A program made the translations under genes and the position numbers. The notes beneath the pieces are model-generated. The model worked only from the letters and a program-made list of their open reading frames with translations. It had not been told where the DNA came from and did no database searches. Positions 62,227 to 64,000 of a stretch of 64,000 nt of DNA are shown here, one piece after another. Where the stretch lies: the NCBI GenBank assembly GCA_947624015.1, contig CANQIA010000002.1, positions 62,001 to 126,000 on the forward strand. Direction: 5' to 3'. Source of the DNA: an uncultured Clostridia bacterium. Its GTDB lineage: Bacteria; Bacillota; Clostridia; Lachnospirales; CAG-274. How positions within the stretch are numbered: the stretch's first letter is position 1; every line of letters begins with the position of its first letter.

Positions 62227-64000
62227 TTAAATGTTGCTAAAAGCACTGTATAGATTAAGCAGCCCGAAGCCCCACAAATTGTTGGGATATATCTCCGCAG
62301 CGTCTACCGTCTCTGCGCCTCTTATAAGTATGGATTTAACGGTAGTGGTGTTGATGTTAAGGTCATTTCCCCTTATTATGCCCCACTGCAGCAGCAATGC
62401 CGCAGCGCCTGCGGTAACGGCGGCGCTTATGCTCGTTGCTCCCGTAGAGGGAGCGGCTATTTCGGGCTTAAGTATATTGTAGCGTGTAGGTCCTCGCCCC
62501 GAGGTAGGCACCATTGACCTTGAGCGGTAGTCGTAAGCCCCCGTTGTTATTATTTCATAGAGGGTACCCGGAACCGTTACTGTAGACGCCGTATCCGGGG
62601 AAAGGAATACAGTACCCGATACCAGATTGGATATAGGCAGCCAGCAATCTATACGAGAATACACAGAGGTGCCGTATACCCTTACTTTCCACACTCCTGC
62701 TATGGGACGCCTTATGCTTATTATCGTAAGCTGGCTTGTAGTCTGATAATAGGGTATCCTGTACTCCACCGTTACCTCGGAGCCTATAAGCGGCAATGAA
62801 TATGTTCCCAAAAAGTTGCTGCGGGATTGTATCCTGTCTATATCTTCGCCTACGGGAGGTACTATGCCTACGTCTACTCTGTCTACTATATTGTTCCACA
62901 TCCAGACAGTGGCGACCTGAGTATTCTCATCTATTCTTATCTCCACATCATGATAACCCGCTTCCCCTATCTCAAAGGATGTATGGCGCTGAGCAAGAGC
63001 CTCGTTGCCTGCCGCAGAGGTAATGCATACCCCTGTTTTGGTACCTACGTCCAAAAGATACTTTTCAAGGAAGGTCTGACCGTCGTGACCTCCTTCGTTT
63101 GTACCCAGAGCCAAAAGGATAGAAATAGGGCGTCTTGCCTCCCTTGCCTTGTCTATTGCATAGTCGACTCCCAGCATAACGTCTGAGGATTCAAATACCG
63201 TGGCATTTTCATCTATTCCCATTTTCTCCCTGTAATATCTGCTTGCTCCCTTTAGCTTTACTATAACAAGCTCTGCATCGGGCGCCGCCTTAAGTACGGT
63301 CTTTGCAAGCACGGTGCCGTGACCCTCCTCGTCTGTTACATCTATGTTGCCTGCCGTTATTTCCTCCTGAGTGTATTCTCTGCCAAAGCATACCTTACCG
63401 CTGTCGTCAATATATTCGGCGTCCTGCACCCATATGGAATATATCCTGCTGTCGCCGTTTTCGTATCGGAAGGCTTCGTCATTGTAATCTATTCCCGTAT
63501 CTATTATGGCTATAAGCACTCTGTTACCTCTCAGATCAAGAGGCGGCTCCTGTACTCTTGTAATATCCGCCTCGTCGGTAAGCTCATCCATTATACCCAT
63601 TAAAAGAGGAGTAAATGCCCGCATACCTCTGCCTATACCCGTATCCGCAAGCATTCTTTCATACTCGCTCACGTCTATGAACACAACGATATAATCTCCG
63701 TAAAAGAGCCTACAATATTTACTTCCCATACTTTCAAGTATAAGCTCGTTTACCTCATTATAATCCACAACAATGGGTATCAGATCGCTGCCCGGAGCAT
63801 TTACCCGCATTGCGCTTACGGGTATAAGACTGTCGTATACATTTCTCAGACACAGCTTTCCGTATCCCTCATTTATGTTGGGATATGATATGCTCCTGTC
63901 CCTTGCGGCATAGCGCCTTAAAAATGCTTTGAGTCTTTCTCCGTACATATTGGGATCGTTGCCCTTTACTATGCCCCATTCCATAAGAAGCGCCGCAGCT
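62227..64000 (-). CDS. Tandem subtilisin-like (S8) protease, Csp-like, partial at window end
   Basis: The reading frame is open to the window edge, so the N-terminus is missing. The visible part starts with the end of one S8 domain (AAALLMEWGIVKGND ... YGKLCLRNVYDSL) and continues into a complete second one. The second has a full catalytic set: Asp in IIDTGIDYND, His in EEGHGTVLA, oxyanion Asn in SAAGNE and Ser in TGATSISAAV. It ends AALLLQWGIIRGND ... FGLLNLYSAF, mirroring the first fragment, so the protein is a fusion of two subtilase domains. This layout recalls the CspBA germination proteases of Clostridia. No signal peptide is visible. Confidence 0.85.
   Translation of the reverse strand, partial: AAALLMEWGIVKGNDPNMYGERLKAFLRRYAARDRSISYPNINEGYGKLCLRNVYDSLIPVSAMRVNAPGSDLIPIVVDYNEVNELILESMGSKYCRLFYGDYIVVFIDVSEYERMLADTGIGRGMRAFTPLLMGIMDELTDEADITRVQEPPLDLRGNRVLIAIIDTGIDYNDEAFRYENGDSRIYSIWVQDAEYIDDSGKVCFGREYTQEEITAGNIDVTDEEGHGTVLAKTVLKAAPDAELVIVKLKGASRYYREKMGIDENATVFESSDVMLGVDYAIDKAREARRPISILLALGTNEGGHDGQTFLEKYLLDVGTKTGVCITSAAGNEALAQRHTSFEIGEAGYHDVEIRIDENTQVATVWMWNNIVDRVDVGIVPPVGEDIDRIQSRSNFLGTYSLPLIGSEVTVEYRIPYYQTTSQLTIISIRRPIAGVWKVRVYGTSVYSRIDCWLPISNLVSGTVFLSPDTASTVTVPGTLYEIITTGAYDYRSRSMVPTSGRGPTRYNILKPEIAAPSTGATSISAAVTAGAAALLLQWGIIRGNDLNINTTTVKSILIRGAETVDAAEIYPNNLWGFGLLNLYSAFSNI

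Noticed and set aside
1..64000. CRISPR arrays, insertion sequences, prophage genes, tRNA or rRNA genes
   Set aside because: I looked for regularly spaced repeats, transposase or integrase motifs, and cloverleaf or rRNA strings and saw none; the only tandem array is inside a coding region.

Overview
The window reads as chromosomal DNA from an anaerobic, spore-forming member of the Clostridia (Bacillota). The signs are AGGAGG ribosome sites, a T-box upstream of valS, a large Gram-positive-type SRP RNA, HprK/HPr-type carbon control, reverse rubrerythrin with PerR, a YlmC/YmxH protein, a forespore-type (SigG) promoter and Csp-like subtilases. A secreted GH105-type unsaturated rhamnogalacturonyl hydrolase suggests pectin use, as in gut pectin degraders. 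I cannot name the genus. I saw no rRNA or tRNA gene, insertion sequence, prophage or CRISPR array.

Layout. 1-900: a small secreted stalk-domain protein. 1074-13413: the most unusual block. It holds three very large proteins of unknown function (1057, 1339 and 1162 residues) built on one plan, with four copies of a module centred on an (I/V)(Y/F)I(N/D)GxSL strand, Pro-rich linkers and coiled coils. The middle gene lies between a VanX-like lipoprotein dipeptidase and a CrcB/FluC fluoride channel in an apparent operon. The first paralogue and that operon share a nearly identical promoter of about 48 bp. 13558-17540: a PAP2 phosphatase and T-box-controlled valS. 17540-22567: a cell-envelope and carbon-control operon, hprK-ROK kinase-murB-rapZ-whiA-HPr-like, whose last protein lacks the phosphorylatable His15 but keeps Ser46 (Crh-like). 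22647-28904: stalk protein, DUF1385 protein, prmC, prfA and glycogen phosphorylase. 28854-30826: a long non-coding region with a candidate small RNA, then mgtE.

30896-35133: a hybrid histidine kinase with an orphan sugar-type binding lipoprotein. 35271-37601: SRP RNA, a HAD phosphatase, tadA and a DUF2461 protein. 37594-40214: Re-citrate synthase-like protein plus isocitrate dehydrogenase, probably the oxidative route to 2-oxoglutarate. 40334-42088: two unknown genes, a small Asn/Ser-rich protein behind a SigG-type promoter, and rubrerythrin with a PerR-like site. 42140-47422: a long operon with pepP, DUF2161, map (SEC-C extension), an esterase, ylmC and a methyltransferase interrupted by one in-frame TAG. 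47535-50863: trkH-trkA, an rRNA/tRNA 2'-O-methyltransferase and dCMP deaminase. 50923-58668: aroC, lysA, an aldo/keto reductase, perR, trmL, two unknown genes, rplS and rbgA. 58669-58977: a chain of hairpins, part of which recurs at 47483-47535. 58978-62097: a 44-residue peptide gene and GH105 behind an attenuator-like leader. 62227-64000: a fused tandem subtilase cut by the window end.

Links between regions: HprK and the His-less HPr probably form a signalling pair acting on carbon catabolite control. PerR probably controls rubrerythrin and itself. The citrate synthase and IDH pair would supply glutamate carbon. The kinase and binding protein look like one sugar-sensing unit. The three giant paralogues have no known function and are the best candidate for something undescribed.
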